A stretch of 64,000 nt of DNA. Source: Natronocella acetinitrilica. GTDB lineage: Bacteria; Pseudomonadota; Gammaproteobacteria; Nitrococcales; Aquisalimonadaceae. The position numbers were made by a program, and so were the translations under genes. The DNA lies in contig NZ_JALJXV010000006.1 in the NCBI RefSeq assembly GCF_024170285.1, forward strand, positions 186,001-250,000, given 5' to 3'. Below, one piece after another: positions 38,189 through 47,552 of the stretch. Each line of letters starts with the position of its first letter. The first letter of the stretch is position 1. The notes below the pieces were generated by a model that saw only the letters and a list, made by a program, of their open reading frames with translations, did no database searches and was not told the DNA's origin.

Positions 38189-38971
38189 CTAGTTAACGCC
38201 GATGAGGCGGCCGAGTGTGTTGAAGGCGTCGCTCCAGATGGCGGACATCCGGCGCGGCAGAGAGGGAATGATCAGGATGGTGATGAGCAGGAAGCCCACC
38301 ATCATGGTCACCGGGAAGCCCACGGAGAAAATGTTCATCTGCGGCGCGGCGCGGGTCATGACGCCGAGGGCGATATTCACGGTGAGCAGCAGCACGATGG
38401 CCGGCAGAGCAATGAGCACGGCGCCGGCGTACATCTGCGTGGCCCAGCCGAACACCAGGGTAAGGTCCTGCTGCACCAGTCCCGGCCCGGTGAGAGTCAG
38501 CGTGGAGAAGCTCGCCGCCACCATCTCGATGAACATCAGGTGACCGCCCACCGCCAGGAACAGCAACGTGATGACCACCTGCAGAAACTGGGAGACCACC
38601 GGCACCGTCTGGCCGCTGGTGGGGTCCACCATGGTGGCGAAACCAAGGCCCATGGTGAGTGCGATACTTTCACCGGCGATCACGGCCGTCTGAAAGGCAA
38701 GCGCCAGCATGAGCCCCATGGCAAGGCCGATGATGACCTGCTGGATCGCGATCAGCAGCGCCTCCACGGATAACGGCTCCACCGCCGGTGCCTCTCCCAC
38801 CGCCGGCATGATGGCGACGGTGAGCGCCAGGGAGATCATCAGGCGAATCCGCAGCGGCACCTGGGTATTGCCGAACACCGGCGCCGCGAACAGCATGGCG
38901 CCCACGCGGATGAACGGCCACATGAAGGCGCCGATCCAGGCCATGAGTTCAGCGGTGCTCAGCGTCAGCAT
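38189..38971 (-). CDS. fliR: flagellar export gate protein FliR
   Basis: 260 residues with about six membrane helices; TMGLGFATMVDPTSGQTVPV is the conserved mid-protein stretch. Forms the export gate with FliP and FliQ. Starts 12 bases after fliQ and ends 13 bases before flhB. Confidence 0.97.
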   Translation of the reverse strand: MLTLSTAELMAWIGAFMWPFIRVGAMLFAAPVFGNTQVPLRIRLMISLALTVAIMPAVGEAPAVEPLSVEALLIAIQQVIIGLAMGLMLALAFQTAVIAGESIALTMGLGFATMVDPTSGQTVPVVSQFLQVVITLLFLAVGGHLMFIEMVAASFSTLTLTGPGLVQQDLTLVFGWATQMYAGAVLIALPAIVLLLTVNIALGVMTRAAPQMNIFSVGFPVTMMVGFLLITILIIPSLPRRMSAIWSDAFNTLGRLIGVN

Positions 38972-38983
38972 GATCGGGCCCGG

Positions 38984-39253
38984 TCAACTCACCCACTGGG
39001 GAATATTGAAGAACAGGGATTCTGCGAAATCCGTCAGCACGGCGATCATCCAGGGCGAGAGCATGAACAACACCAGCACCAGGACCCCCAGCTTGGGCAC
39101 GAAACTCATGGTCTGCTCGTTGATCTGGGTGGCGGCCTGAAACATCCCCACCAGCACACCGGTGATCAGGGCTGCCAGCAGGATCGGCCCGGCCAGCAGC
39201 GTCGCCACCCAGAGCGCCTGCTGACCGATTTCGACGGCGAATTCCGGACTCAT
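38984..39253 (-). CDS. fliQ: flagellar export gate protein FliQ
   Basis: 89 residues, two membrane hairpins (ALWVATLLAGPILLAALITGVLVGMF and VLVLVLFMLSPWMIAVL regions), the family's standard size. Unusually it is separated from fliP by about 180 bases that contain a palindromic element. Confidence 0.97.
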   Translation of the reverse strand: MSPEFAVEIGQQALWVATLLAGPILLAALITGVLVGMFQAATQINEQTMSFVPKLGVLVLVLFMLSPWMIAVLTDFAESLFFNIPQWVS

Positions 39254-39276
39254 GGTGTTACCCCCAATAAATTACT

Positions 39277-39417
39277 GTGCAGAGTGCCGTGGTGCGGGAG
39301 CCCGGTGAGTTCACCGGTGACCGTATGCGGCAGGGACGCCGCATACGAGCTACAGGGACGTACTTGCAGCGTGTCCCCGGGGGACTTACCGGGCTCCCGC
39401 ACCACGGCACTCTGCAC
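39277..39417. mobile_element. MITE-like palindromic element between fliP and fliQ
   Basis: Terminal arms of 34 bases, 39277-39310 and 39384-39417, are inverted copies with one mismatch (starting GTGCAGAGTGCCGTGGTG). Inside are a 10-base palindrome TCACCGGTGA (39311-39320) and a second stem CGTATGCGGC/GCCGCATACG (39322-39331 and 39338-39347). No reading frame of its own is credible. The structure fits a non-autonomous miniature inverted-repeat element or a large transcript hairpin. It sits in a spot where fliP and fliQ usually touch. Confidence 0.75.
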
Positions 39418-39434
39418 TCCGAACAACACAAGGC

Positions 39435-40220
39435 TCATGTGACGAAACTCGCTGCCAACGTGCCCATGATCAGCGACCAACCGTCCACCAGGACGAAAAG
39501 CATGATCTTGAACGGCAGGGAAATGATCATGGGCGAGAGCATCAGCATGCCCATGGACATCAGCGTGCTGGACACCACCAGATCGATGATGAGAAACGGC
39601 AGAAACAGGATGAAGCCGATCTGGAAGGCGGTTTTCAGTTCACTGGTGACGAAGGCGGGCACGAGCACCGAGAACGGCACCTCATCGATGGAAGCCACCG
39701 GCCCGTTATCGGAAATGCGCATGAACATGGCCAGGTCTTCCTGGCGGGTCTGGCCGGCCATGAAATCCCGGAACGGCTGCAGTGCCGCCTGCATGGCCTC
39801 ATCCGCCGCCATCTCCTCGGCCATGTAGGGCTCGGCGGCCTCGTAATAGACCTGCTCGAACACCGGCCACATGATGAACAGCGTCAGGAAAAAGGCGAGC
39901 CCGACCAGGACCTGGTTGGATGGCGTGGACGCGGTGCCAATGGCATTACGTAGTATGCCGAGGACGACAATGATGCGGGTGAAGGCCGTCATCATCAGCA
40001 TGGCGGCGGGCAGCAGGGTCAGCACCGTCATCAGTGCCAGCACCTGCAGGCTGATGCTGTAGGACGTGCCCTCGTCCGACTCAGTCACCGTGATGGCGTC
40101 GAGTCCACCCACCTGGGCCATGCCCGTGGCCGGGACCAGCAATGCCGATACCGCCAGCAGCGGCACCGCCACGCGCCGCCAGGGCGCTGTCAGTCGCTTG
40201 AGAAGTTGAAGTTGCCGCAT
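39435..40220 (-). CDS. fliP: flagellar export gate protein FliP
   Basis: 261 residues with a cleavable N-terminal signal (ALLVPATGMA|Q), about four membrane helices and conserved stretches MMTAFTRIIVVLGILRNAIG and LPFLIIDLVVSS. Core of the export gate. Downstream fliQ is displaced by the palindromic element. Confidence 0.97.
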   Translation of the reverse strand: MRQLQLLKRLTAPWRRVAVPLLAVSALLVPATGMAQVGGLDAITVTESDEGTSYSISLQVLALMTVLTLLPAAMLMMTAFTRIIVVLGILRNAIGTASTPSNQVLVGLAFFLTLFIMWPVFEQVYYEAAEPYMAEEMAADEAMQAALQPFRDFMAGQTRQEDLAMFMRISDNGPVASIDEVPFSVLVPAFVTSELKTAFQIGFILFLPFLIIDLVVSSTLMSMGMLMLSPMIISLPFKIMLFVLVDGWSLIMGTLAASFVT

Positions 40221-40280
40221 GCTGCCCCGATCCGTCTACCCGATTCAGTGATGCTGGAACCGGGGCGGACTCGGGGCCGG

Positions 40281-40778
40281 TCAGGAAGAGGGGTCCTTGC
40301 GGGAGGGCCGGTTCTGGGCCATCACCTGGTGCAGTCGGGAGGCAAAGCCCTGCTGCTCGTCTCTTCCGCGACCAGCGCCGGTATCGGACCCGGACACCTC
40401 CAGCGGTTGATCGAGCACATGCAAAGTCTGTACCCGCCCCGGGGCCACACCAAGAAGTATTTGCTGATCACCAACTTGCAGCAACACGACGCGCTCACGG
40501 TTGCCCACTGACACGCCGCCCAGCACCCGCATCCTGCCAGCGGCGGAACCCGCCACATTGCCCATGCGGCGGACGATCCAGCCCAGCGCCACAATGGCCG
40601 CCAGAACGGCCACCAGCCCCAGGCTGACGCGAATCAGGGCAGCGGAATCAAGACCGGGGGAAGCACCACTGTCCTGGGCCATCGCGGCAATGGGCGCCAG
40701 AAATCCGACGCCCAGCACCACGGCTCCGACAAAAGCCTGGCGCACGCTTGGGGAGAGGGACCTGGGGATGGCGATCAT
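40281..40778 (-). CDS. fliO: flagellar protein FliO
   Basis: 165 residues: a first hydrophobic segment resembling a signal peptide (to about residue 34), a second membrane helix (about 48-68), then a cytoplasmic part with VGNRERVVLLQVGDQQILLGV. FliO helps assemble the FliP ring. Its ATG shares one base with the fliN stop (TGATG). Confidence 0.94.
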   Translation of the reverse strand: MIAIPRSLSPSVRQAFVGAVVLGVGFLAPIAAMAQDSGASPGLDSAALIRVSLGLVAVLAAIVALGWIVRRMGNVAGSAAGRMRVLGGVSVGNRERVVLLQVGDQQILLGVAPGRVQTLHVLDQPLEVSGSDTGAGRGRDEQQGFASRLHQVMAQNRPSRKDPSS

Positions 40779-41206
40779 CAGCGCAGCTTCTTGACGCGCT
40801 CGGAGGGGCTGATCACATCGGTAAGCCGGATGCCGAAGCGATCGTTGACCACCACCACTTCACCATGGGCAATCAGCGTTCCGTTGACCAGCACATCCAG
40901 TGGCTCACCGGCCAGGCGGTCGAGTTCGACCACCGAGCCCTGGTTGAGCTGCAGCAGGTTGCGAATGCTGATCTTGGTGCGACCGATTTCCATGGCCAGG
41001 GTGACCGGAATGTCGAGGATGACATCCAGATTGCGGTGCTCTTCGATGGATTGCTCGCCCTCATCACGCAGCGATTCCAGCTTGGCTGGATTCACATCGC
41101 CCTTGCCGCTGGCGCCGGACTCGGCATCGGACTGCTCCGCCAGGGCTGCCGCCCAATCGTCCGCCGCGGCCTGTTCCTCGCTGTCGGGTTTGTTCTGCTC
41201 ACTCAT
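40778..41206 (-). CDS. fliN: flagellar motor switch protein FliN
   Basis: 142 residues: an acidic, poorly conserved N-terminus (about 1-55) and a SpoA domain (DVILDIPVTLAMEIGRTKISIRNLL). Forms the lower C-ring with FliM. Overlaps fliM by 8 bases and fliO by one. Confidence 0.97.
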   Translation of the reverse strand: MSEQNKPDSEEQAAADDWAAALAEQSDAESGASGKGDVNPAKLESLRDEGEQSIEEHRNLDVILDIPVTLAMEIGRTKISIRNLLQLNQGSVVELDRLAGEPLDVLVNGTLIAHGEVVVVNDRFGIRLTDVISPSERVKKLR

Positions 41207-42212
41207 GTGTCTTGCTCCCGATGGTCAGGGCCCGGTCGTTTTCAACCCGCACCTTGTCCGTAATCTTGATGGCTGCCTGGCCCTCGGCCTGTCCGTAGCG
41301 CCCCCGGAAAATCGGCACCCCTTCGGCCTCGAGGATCACCGTCTCCGGCATGTCGCAGGGGATGATGTCCCCCGCCTTGAGTCGGCGCAGGTCACGCAGG
41401 CTGATCTGTACTTGTGTCAGCGTGCTGGAGAGCTCCACATCGGCGGATTTCATCTCTTCGCGCAGGGAGCGCGTCCAGCGCTCGTCCACCTCGTTGCGAT
41501 CGCTCTGCACCCCGGCGTTGAGCTGCTCGCGGATGGGCTCGATGTTGGTGTACGGAATGGTCACGTGGAACTCACCACCGCCGCCGTCCAGTTCGATCTG
41601 GAACTTGCAGATCACCACCACCTCGGAGGGGCTGACGATGTTGGCGAACTGCGGGTTGACCTCGGAATTCAGATACTCGAACTCCACCGGCATCACCGGC
41701 GCCCAGGCCTCCTGCAGGTCGCTGAAGGCCTGGTCCAGCACCATGCGTACCACACGCAACTCCGTGGACGTGAACTCGCGCCCTTCGATCTTGGTGTAGT
41801 AGCGGCCATCACCGCCGAAGAAATTGTCCACCAACACAAATACAAGCTTGGGGTCGACGATACACAGTGCCGATCCGCGCAGCGGATTGATGCGCACGAT
41901 GTTCAGACTGGTGGGCACGAACAGGGTGTGGATGTACTCGCCGAATTTCATCATGTCGACGCCGTGGATAGAGACCTCCGGCGTGCGGCGGAGCATGTTG
42001 AAAAGGCCAATGCGGAAGAGCCGCGCAAAGCGCTCGTTGATCATCTCCAGGGTGGGCATGCGCCCACGGACGATGCGCTCCTGGCTCTCGAAGTCGAAGG
42101 AGCGCGCCTGGCCCGGTGCCGCCTCGTCCCCGCCCTCGTCGAGATCGCCACCCTCCACACCGTGGAGCAGCGCGTCGATCTCGTCTTGGCTGAGTATGTC
42201 CTGGTTGGCCAT
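41199..42212 (-). CDS. fliM: flagellar motor switch protein FliM
   Basis: 337 residues. The N-terminal ILSQDEIDALLHG is the CheY-P-binding peptide; the middle domain binds FliG, and a SpoA domain ends the protein. It receives the chemotaxis signal and sets rotation direction. Two bases separate it from fliL. Confidence 0.97.
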   Translation of the reverse strand: MANQDILSQDEIDALLHGVEGGDLDEGGDEAAPGQARSFDFESQERIVRGRMPTLEMINERFARLFRIGLFNMLRRTPEVSIHGVDMMKFGEYIHTLFVPTSLNIVRINPLRGSALCIVDPKLVFVLVDNFFGGDGRYYTKIEGREFTSTELRVVRMVLDQAFSDLQEAWAPVMPVEFEYLNSEVNPQFANIVSPSEVVVICKFQIELDGGGGEFHVTIPYTNIEPIREQLNAGVQSDRNEVDERWTRSLREEMKSADVELSSTLTQVQISLRDLRRLKAGDIIPCDMPETVILEAEGVPIFRGRYGQAEGQAAIKITDKVRVENDRALTIGSKTHE

Positions 42213-42214
42213 GG

Positions 42215-42709
42215 CTACTGCATCACGAAGCTGGTGAAATAAAGCGCCTCGACAGGCCCCTGTGCCGATTCCTGCTCAAGGATCGCGTTAATCTCGTCGA
42301 GGGCCAGGCGCTGCAATGCCTCCTTGCCCTCGCGACCTGTCAGCGCGTCGTACTCCTGCTCGCTGAACAGCAAAATGAGATTGTTACGCACCAGGGGCAT
42401 GTGCTTGCGCACGTCCTGCAGGATCATCTCATCTCTGGCCATGAGCTGCACCCGCGCCTGCAGCACCGCACGGCGTCCGTCCCGCCCGATATTCACGGTG
42501 ATGGCGGGATCAAGCTCCAGATACTGTGCCGGGCCCCTGGGGGGTTCCGCTGCCGGTGCGCCATCGGTGCCGGCGACGCCTGCATCATCTCCAGCCAGGA
42601 CACCGGAAAGATAGAGGGCGGCCCCGGTGCCCGCGCCCACGAGTATGAGCACCAGCAGTCCCACGATGATGATGATCTTGGCCGCGCCCTGCTGCTTGTT
42701 CCGATCCAT
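42215..42709 (-). CDS. fliL: flagellar basal-body protein FliL
   Basis: 164 residues: a short cytoplasmic N-terminus, one membrane helix (about 13-34) and a periplasmic stomatin-like domain (YLELDPAITVNI...ALYFTSFVMQ). Supports stator function. The 106 bases before it contain no convincing promoter. Confidence 0.95.
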   Translation of the reverse strand: MDRNKQQGAAKIIIIVGLLVLILVGAGTGAALYLSGVLAGDDAGVAGTDGAPAAEPPRGPAQYLELDPAITVNIGRDGRRAVLQARVQLMARDEMILQDVRKHMPLVRNNLILLFSEQEYDALTGREGKEALQRLALDEINAILEQESAQGPVEALYFTSFVMQ

Positions 42710-42815
42710 TCGGTTTCTCGCCCGGTTTCAGATAACGGGGCCCAGTCTAGCGGCCCACGACGAATAATCCTGCCAACCGCCTCACACCCAGGGGAGCCAC
42801 GAAGCCCTTGACCGG

Positions 42816-43808
42816 TCAGGCATACTGATCGATGAGGCCAAGTGGCCGACTGCGATTCTCCGGGTTCTCGCCCGTCGCGGCGGCTTCACCGCCGCCAGCG
42901 GAGCCGTCGCCGTTGCGTCGCTCATCACCATCGCGCTCGGCCAGCCCACGACCGTCGTCGCGGCCCACATTCACATCCAGATGCTCGAAGCCGTTCTCCT
43001 GCATCATGACGCGCAGGCGCGGCAGTTCCGCTTCCAGCGCGTCCCTGGTCACGGCGTGCTGGGCGAGAAAGTGAATCGTGGTCTTGTCATCCTTCATGGA
43101 GATGTTCACCTCCACCGGGCCCAGTTCCCGGGGATTGATCTGCAACCGCGCCTGCTGCAATCCGTCCTTGGCCAGCATCACCAGCCGCTCACCCAGCGCC
43201 TGGCCCCAGCCGGACTGATCCATGGGCGTACCAACGATAAAGGTGGGCAGGGGCGCCGCCCGGCTACCCTGATCAACCAGCTGGCTGGTCTGGGCGTAGG
43301 ACTGCAGGCCCTGCAGGCCTTCCACATCGACCCGCGGGGCAGAGCGAACCGGTGCCTCACCATCCTGACGACGGGACTGCAACTGCTCGAGCACCGCCAG
43401 GCGGGCTGCCAGTTGCTGGCCAGACAATTCCGCCGATGAACGGGCGTTGGCGGGCAGGGCCGCATCCAGCCCCGCTTTCTGGCCGAGGGCGGACAGGTCC
43501 GCCCTGAGTTCCACTGGAGCCGCAGCCGGGTCCGCATCCAGTTCCGCATTCGCCGGAATAATGGGGGACTCTGGTCCAGAGCCGTCCCCGGCCTGCAAGA
43601 AGGCGGCAGGGAGCGGCAAACCCTTGCCCCCCTCGCCCGCCAGCCAGGCCTTCAGGTCATCCAGGGTGAGGCCACTGCCCTGCAGCGCATCCGTCTCCAG
43701 CAGCGCCTCCATGAATGCAATGTTTTCAGGGTCTTGCAGTGATTTCAGCCCCCGCTCTCCGTCCATCTGGCCGGCGAACAGTGTCTGCAGCAGGTTGAGG
43801 CCATTCAT
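42816..43808 (-). CDS. fliK: flagellar hook-length control protein FliK
   Basis: 330 residues from the ATG at 43808 (GTGGAG upstream). Variable Ala/Gln-rich ruler region, then the conserved C-terminal domain (about 205-300; LQINPRELGPVEVNISMKDD, FLAQHAVTRDALEAELPRL). A polar tail ends the protein. It measures hook length and triggers FlhB switching. A second FliK-like gene is at 23226-24395. Confidence 0.94.
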   Translation of the reverse strand: MNGLNLLQTLFAGQMDGERGLKSLQDPENIAFMEALLETDALQGSGLTLDDLKAWLAGEGGKGLPLPAAFLQAGDGSGPESPIIPANAELDADPAAAPVELRADLSALGQKAGLDAALPANARSSAELSGQQLAARLAVLEQLQSRRQDGEAPVRSAPRVDVEGLQGLQSYAQTSQLVDQGSRAAPLPTFIVGTPMDQSGWGQALGERLVMLAKDGLQQARLQINPRELGPVEVNISMKDDKTTIHFLAQHAVTRDALEAELPRLRVMMQENGFEHLDVNVGRDDGRGLAERDGDERRNGDGSAGGGEAAATGENPENRSRPLGLIDQYA

Positions 43809-43879
43809 GGTGTGCTCCACGCGAAATCAAGGTATCGGGAGGAATAAAGCAAGATGGGGGCCAGGCAGGACAGCAGGCG

Positions 43880-44323
43880 TCAGAATGTCCGGAAGCGCCG
43901 CATGCGCAGCGCCAGTTCGTCGCTGGCGCGCTGCTCGGCACTGGCCTCGTCACGTCGCACCGCGGCACGCTGTTTGTCCACGACCTTCTCCACCGCATCG
44001 GCACGGCGGCGTTCGGTCAGCCAGTGTTCCTGCAAGCCGTCGGCCTGCTGCCGGAGGTCCATGAGATGGCGGTGCTGTTGGGCAATAGCGGCATCCAGCC
44101 GGCTGATGAAGGCATTGAAGTCGCGGAGGCGGAAGGCATCGATGAGCCCCTGCCCCTCGCCGGCCACATCGCGGCGGTAATCTTCGCGAAACTGCTGCAA
44201 CTGGGTCAGCCGGTCTTCCGCCTCGGTCACACGGCGGCGTGCCTGCTCGAGTTGCCGCGCCGAGGCCTCGGCGCGGTCGCCAAGTACTCCCTGAACAGTC
44301 TCCAGACGTTTCAATCGCGTCAT
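43880..44323 (-). CDS. fliJ: flagellar export protein FliJ
   Basis: 147 residues forming one long antiparallel coiled coil, very rich in Arg, Gln, Ala and Glu, as in the FliJ stalk that couples the FliI ATPase to FlhA. Follows fliI by 60 bases. Confidence 0.93.
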   Translation of the reverse strand: MTRLKRLETVQGVLGDRAEASARQLEQARRRVTEAEDRLTQLQQFREDYRRDVAGEGQGLIDAFRLRDFNAFISRLDAAIAQQHRHLMDLRQQADGLQEHWLTERRRADAVEKVVDKQRAAVRRDEASAEQRASDELALRMRRFRTF

Positions 44324-44383
44324 CGCCCCCCCTCTTGGTTATGTTTTATAGCAGGCATGCACCACTGGCGTCTGCGACCGCTA

Positions 44384-45739
44384 TCACGCTGGCGGCGCCA
44401 GCAGGTCCTCCAGCGCGGCCAGACTGTTGGCGAATCCGTCGGACTGGCGCAGGTCCTGGGACAGGAATTCCATGAGCTTCGGATGCAACGCGATTGCCTC
44501 GTCCACGCGGGGATCCGTGCCCCGCTGGTAGGCGCCGACGTTGATGAGGTCCTGATTCTGCCGATAGACACCGTAGATCTGCTTGAACCGCTGGGCAAAG
44601 GCGCGATGCCGCTCATCGGTGATGTTGATCATGGCGCGGCTGACGGACTGCTCGATATCGATGGCCGGATAGTGGCCCGCGTCGGCCAGTTCACGGCTTA
44701 ACACCACATGACCATCAAGTATGGCGCGGGCGGCGTCGGCAATGGGATCCTGCTGATCATCGCCCTCGGCCAGCACGGTATAAAAAGCGGTAATGGAGCC
44801 ACCGCCGGCGGGGCCATTACCGGCCCGCTCCACCAGCCGCGGCAACCTGGCGAAGACCGATGGCGGATAGCCCTTGGTGGTGGGCGGTTCGCCGATGGCG
44901 AGCCCGATTTCCCGCTGCGCCTGGGCATAGCGGGTCAGGGAATCCATAAGCAGCAGTACGCGCTTGCCCTGATCGCGGAAATACTCGGCAATGGCCGTTG
45001 CCTGCATGGCGCCGTGGAGCCGCATGAGGGGCGGTGAATCCGCCGGCGCCGCCACTACCACGGCGCGGCGCATGCCCTCCTCGCCGAGGATGTCGTCGAT
45101 GAACTCCTTCACTTCCCGACCACGTTCGCCGATCAACCCCACCACCACCACATCGGCATCGGTGTAGCGGGTCATCATGCCAAGCAGCACGCTCTTGCCC
45201 ACGCCGCTGCCTGCGAAAAGCCCCATGCGTTGCCCCTGCCCCACGGACAGCAGCGCATTGATGGAGCGCACACCCACATCCAGCGGCCGCCGGATGGGGG
45301 CACGATCCAGCGGATTCACACCGCGACCCAGCAGCGGTACCCGCGCCTGTCCGCGGATCGGGCCACGGCCATCCAGGGGCATGCCAGCGCCGTCGAGAAT
45401 GCGGCCCAACAGGCGGTCACCCACCACGGCTTCATAGAGACCATCCTGGGGAATCACCACCGCGCCGGGTGTCATACCCTGGACGTCACCGGTGGGCATG
45501 AGATACAGGCAATCATCGCCAAAGCCGACGACTTCCGCCTCGACGTCTTCCGTATCCCGCGAGCGAATCACGCAGCGCGCGCCAATGGGTGCCTGGCAAC
45601 CCCGGGCTTCCAGGGTCAGCCCCACCATACGCCGCAGGGTGCCTTGCACCTCAATGCGCGGCGGGCGCAGATGCGACTCCCGCTCGGCCAGCGCCTGCCG
45701 CCAGCGTTCAGCACGCTGTTCGTCAAGGGGCTCAGTCAT
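44384..45739 (-). CDS. fliI: flagellum-specific export ATPase FliI
   Basis: 451 residues from the ATG at 45739; longer starts (45751, 45823) run deeper into fliH. F1-beta-like ATPase with P-loop [15 protein letters not shown], Walker [22 protein letters not shown] and the [23 protein letters not shown] signature. Energises export together with FliH and FliJ; start overlaps the fliH end by 8 bases. Confidence 0.97.
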   Translation of the reverse strand: MTEPLDEQRAERWRQALAERESHLRPPRIEVQGTLRRMVGLTLEARGCQAPIGARCVIRSRDTEDVEAEVVGFGDDCLYLMPTGDVQGMTPGAVVIPQDGLYEAVVGDRLLGRILDGAGMPLDGRGPIRGQARVPLLGRGVNPLDRAPIRRPLDVGVRSINALLSVGQGQRMGLFAGSGVGKSVLLGMMTRYTDADVVVVGLIGERGREVKEFIDDILGEEGMRRAVVVAAPADSPPLMRLHGAMQATAIAEYFRDQGKRVLLLMDSLTRYAQAQREIGLAIGEPPTTKGYPPSVFARLPRLVERAGNGPAGGGSITAFYTVLAEGDDQQDPIADAARAILDGHVVLSRELADAGHYPAIDIEQSVSRAMINITDERHRAFAQRFKQIYGVYRQNQDLINVGAYQRGTDPRVDEAIALHPKLMEFLSQDLRQSDGFANSLAALEDLLAPPA

Positions 45740-46520
45740 TGTCGTTCCCATCCACCGGCCGGTTTTCGGCAGGCGGATTGTCGGGCCCATCCGGCGGGTT
45801 ACGGTCCTGCACACGACCGCCACCCAGCAACTGGATCACCAACTGGTTGAGCCGATGCTCCACGGTGGCATCGATGAATGAGGCATCGCTGCGCACGGTG
45901 CAGCCGCCACGGCTGATGGCGGCATCCTCCACCAGACGCCAGGCGCGCTCCCCGGCATCGGCGTGGCTGTCACCCAGGCGATCACCGAGAAACCGGAAAT
46001 CTTCCGGGTTGACGTGCACACGTACGTTCTGCGCCGACAACGGCAGAGCGGCAACCGCCTCCCGCACCACGGCCATGACCTCTCCCGGCTGGGTCTGCAG
46101 CTCCCGTCGCACCACGTGGCGGGCGGCGGTCAGTGCCAGCTGGCTCAGTTGCTCGATAACCTGTTCATCCAGTTGATCCAGCGGGCGGGCCAGGGCATCC
46201 AGCACACCGTCGAGTTGCGTGACACGCTGTCGGTAGTCCGCATCGGCCTGCTCCGCCTGGTTGCGGGCCTCCTGCTGCGCCTGTTCCAGGCCGGCACGAT
46301 AGCCCTCTTCGCGACCCTGCTCGAAACCCTCGTCCTGGGCCGCCTGACGCAGCGACTCGAGCTCACCCGCCGTGGGGTAACGCGGCCGCGACGCCACTGC
46401 CTCGGCCCCACTCGGGGCCCTGCTCGGTGACACTGGCTCGTGCATGTCCGGCGCCTGCCAGCGGCTCACAGACTGATCGCGCCGCTCCTCGTCGGTCAGC
46501 GGTTTGCTGGCGCGATTCAT
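45732..46520 (-). CDS. fliH: flagellar assembly protein FliH
   Basis: 262 residues. Disordered N-terminus, an Ala/Glu/Gln-rich helical middle with repeated small-residue spacing (about 65-110; [20 protein letters not shown]), and a V-ATPase-E-like C-terminal domain. It regulates FliI and links it to the C-ring. The C-terminal tail is proline- and aspartate-rich. Confidence 0.94.
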   Translation of the reverse strand: MNRASKPLTDEERRDQSVSRWQAPDMHEPVSPSRAPSGAEAVASRPRYPTAGELESLRQAAQDEGFEQGREEGYRAGLEQAQQEARNQAEQADADYRQRVTQLDGVLDALARPLDQLDEQVIEQLSQLALTAARHVVRRELQTQPGEVMAVVREAVAALPLSAQNVRVHVNPEDFRFLGDRLGDSHADAGERAWRLVEDAAISRGGCTVRSDASFIDATVEHRLNQLVIQLLGGGRVQDRNPPDGPDNPPAENRPVDGNDND

Positions 46521-46532
46521 TCAGGCCTCCGC

Positions 46533-47552
46533 TCAGATGTATTCATCGCCACCGCCACCAAGAGAGATCTGACCCTCATCGGCCATGCGCTTGGCAACGG
46601 TGAGTACTTCCTTCTGGGCCTGTTCCACATCGCTGACCCGCACCGGGCCGCGGGCATCCAGATCGTCCTGCAGCATCTCCGAGGCCCGCCGTGACAGGTT
46701 CTTGAACATCTTGTCCTTCAGCGCATCGTCGGCGCCCTTCAGCGCCAGCACCAGCAGCTCCGAACTCACCTCGCGCAGCAGAGCCTGAATGCCGCGATCG
46801 TCCAGTTCCACCAGGTCGTTGAAGGTGAACATGAGATCCTGGATCTTCTGACTCAGGTCCGCATCCATCTCGGTGACCTGCTCCATCAGCGGGTTCTCCA
46901 CGGCACTGTCCAGATAGTTGAGGATATTGGCCGCGGCCTGGATGCCGCCGATGGACGACGACTTCAAGCGCTGCTTGCCGGTGAACTGCCGCTCCATGAT
47001 CTCGTCGAGCTCCTGCAGTGCCGCAGGCTGCACACCCTGCAGGGTCGCAACACGCATCAGGATGTCGTGGCGGATGCGCTCCGGCAGATTGGCCAGAACC
47101 TCCGCGGCATGGTCGGGGTCAAGGTAGGACATGACGATGGCAATGATCTGCGGGTGCTCCAGGCGCAGCATCTCGGCGACGGTCTTGCCGTCCAGCCACT
47201 TCAGCTGCTCCAGGCCGCGGGTGTTGCCGCCCATCATGATGCGATCGATGATGTTGCCGGCCTTGTCCTCACCCAGCGCCTTCACCAGCACCGAGCGAAT
47301 GTAGTCGCTGTTGCCGATACCAAGCGCTGTCTGCTCGCCGACGGTGGTGACAAAGTCATCCACCACCGCCTCGACCTGTTCCTTGCGGATGTTCTTCAGC
47401 GAGGTCATGGTACTGCCCAGCAACTGCACCTCTTTCGGCCCAAGGTGCTTCATCACCGAGGCAGCCGTATCCTCGCCAAGGCTCATCAGGAAAACGGCCG
47501 CTTTTTCGGCGCCGCTCAACTTCGGGCTGGGACTATTTTCCGTCATCGTCAT
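46533..47552 (-). CDS. fliG: flagellar motor switch protein FliG
   Basis: 339 residues. N-terminal FliF-binding domain (KLSGAEKAAVFLMSLGED), middle domain, and C-terminal torque domain (FTFNDLVELDDRGIQALLREV) with the charged residues that meet the stator. The start lies inside the fliF end (20-base overlap), matching the physical FliF-FliG contact. Confidence 0.97.
   Translation of the reverse strand: MTMTENSPSPKLSGAEKAAVFLMSLGEDTAASVMKHLGPKEVQLLGSTMTSLKNIRKEQVEAVVDDFVTTVGEQTALGIGNSDYIRSVLVKALGEDKAGNIIDRIMMGGNTRGLEQLKWLDGKTVAEMLRLEHPQIIAIVMSYLDPDHAAEVLANLPERIRHDILMRVATLQGVQPAALQELDEIMERQFTGKQRLKSSSIGGIQAAANILNYLDSAVENPLMEQVTEMDADLSQKIQDLMFTFNDLVELDDRGIQALLREVSSELLVLALKGADDALKDKMFKNLSRRASEMLQDDLDARGPVRVSDVEQAQKEVLTVAKRMADEGQISLGGGGDEYI

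Noticed and set aside
39250-39480. Small frames on both strands through the fliP-fliQ palindrome
   Set aside because: They are created by the inverted repeats; both strands encode similar peptides because the arms are palindromic.
42710-42815. Possible sigma-54 promoter upstream of fliL (TGGCAGG...TTCG)
   Set aside because: The -12 element lacks the required GC, so it does not meet the consensus.
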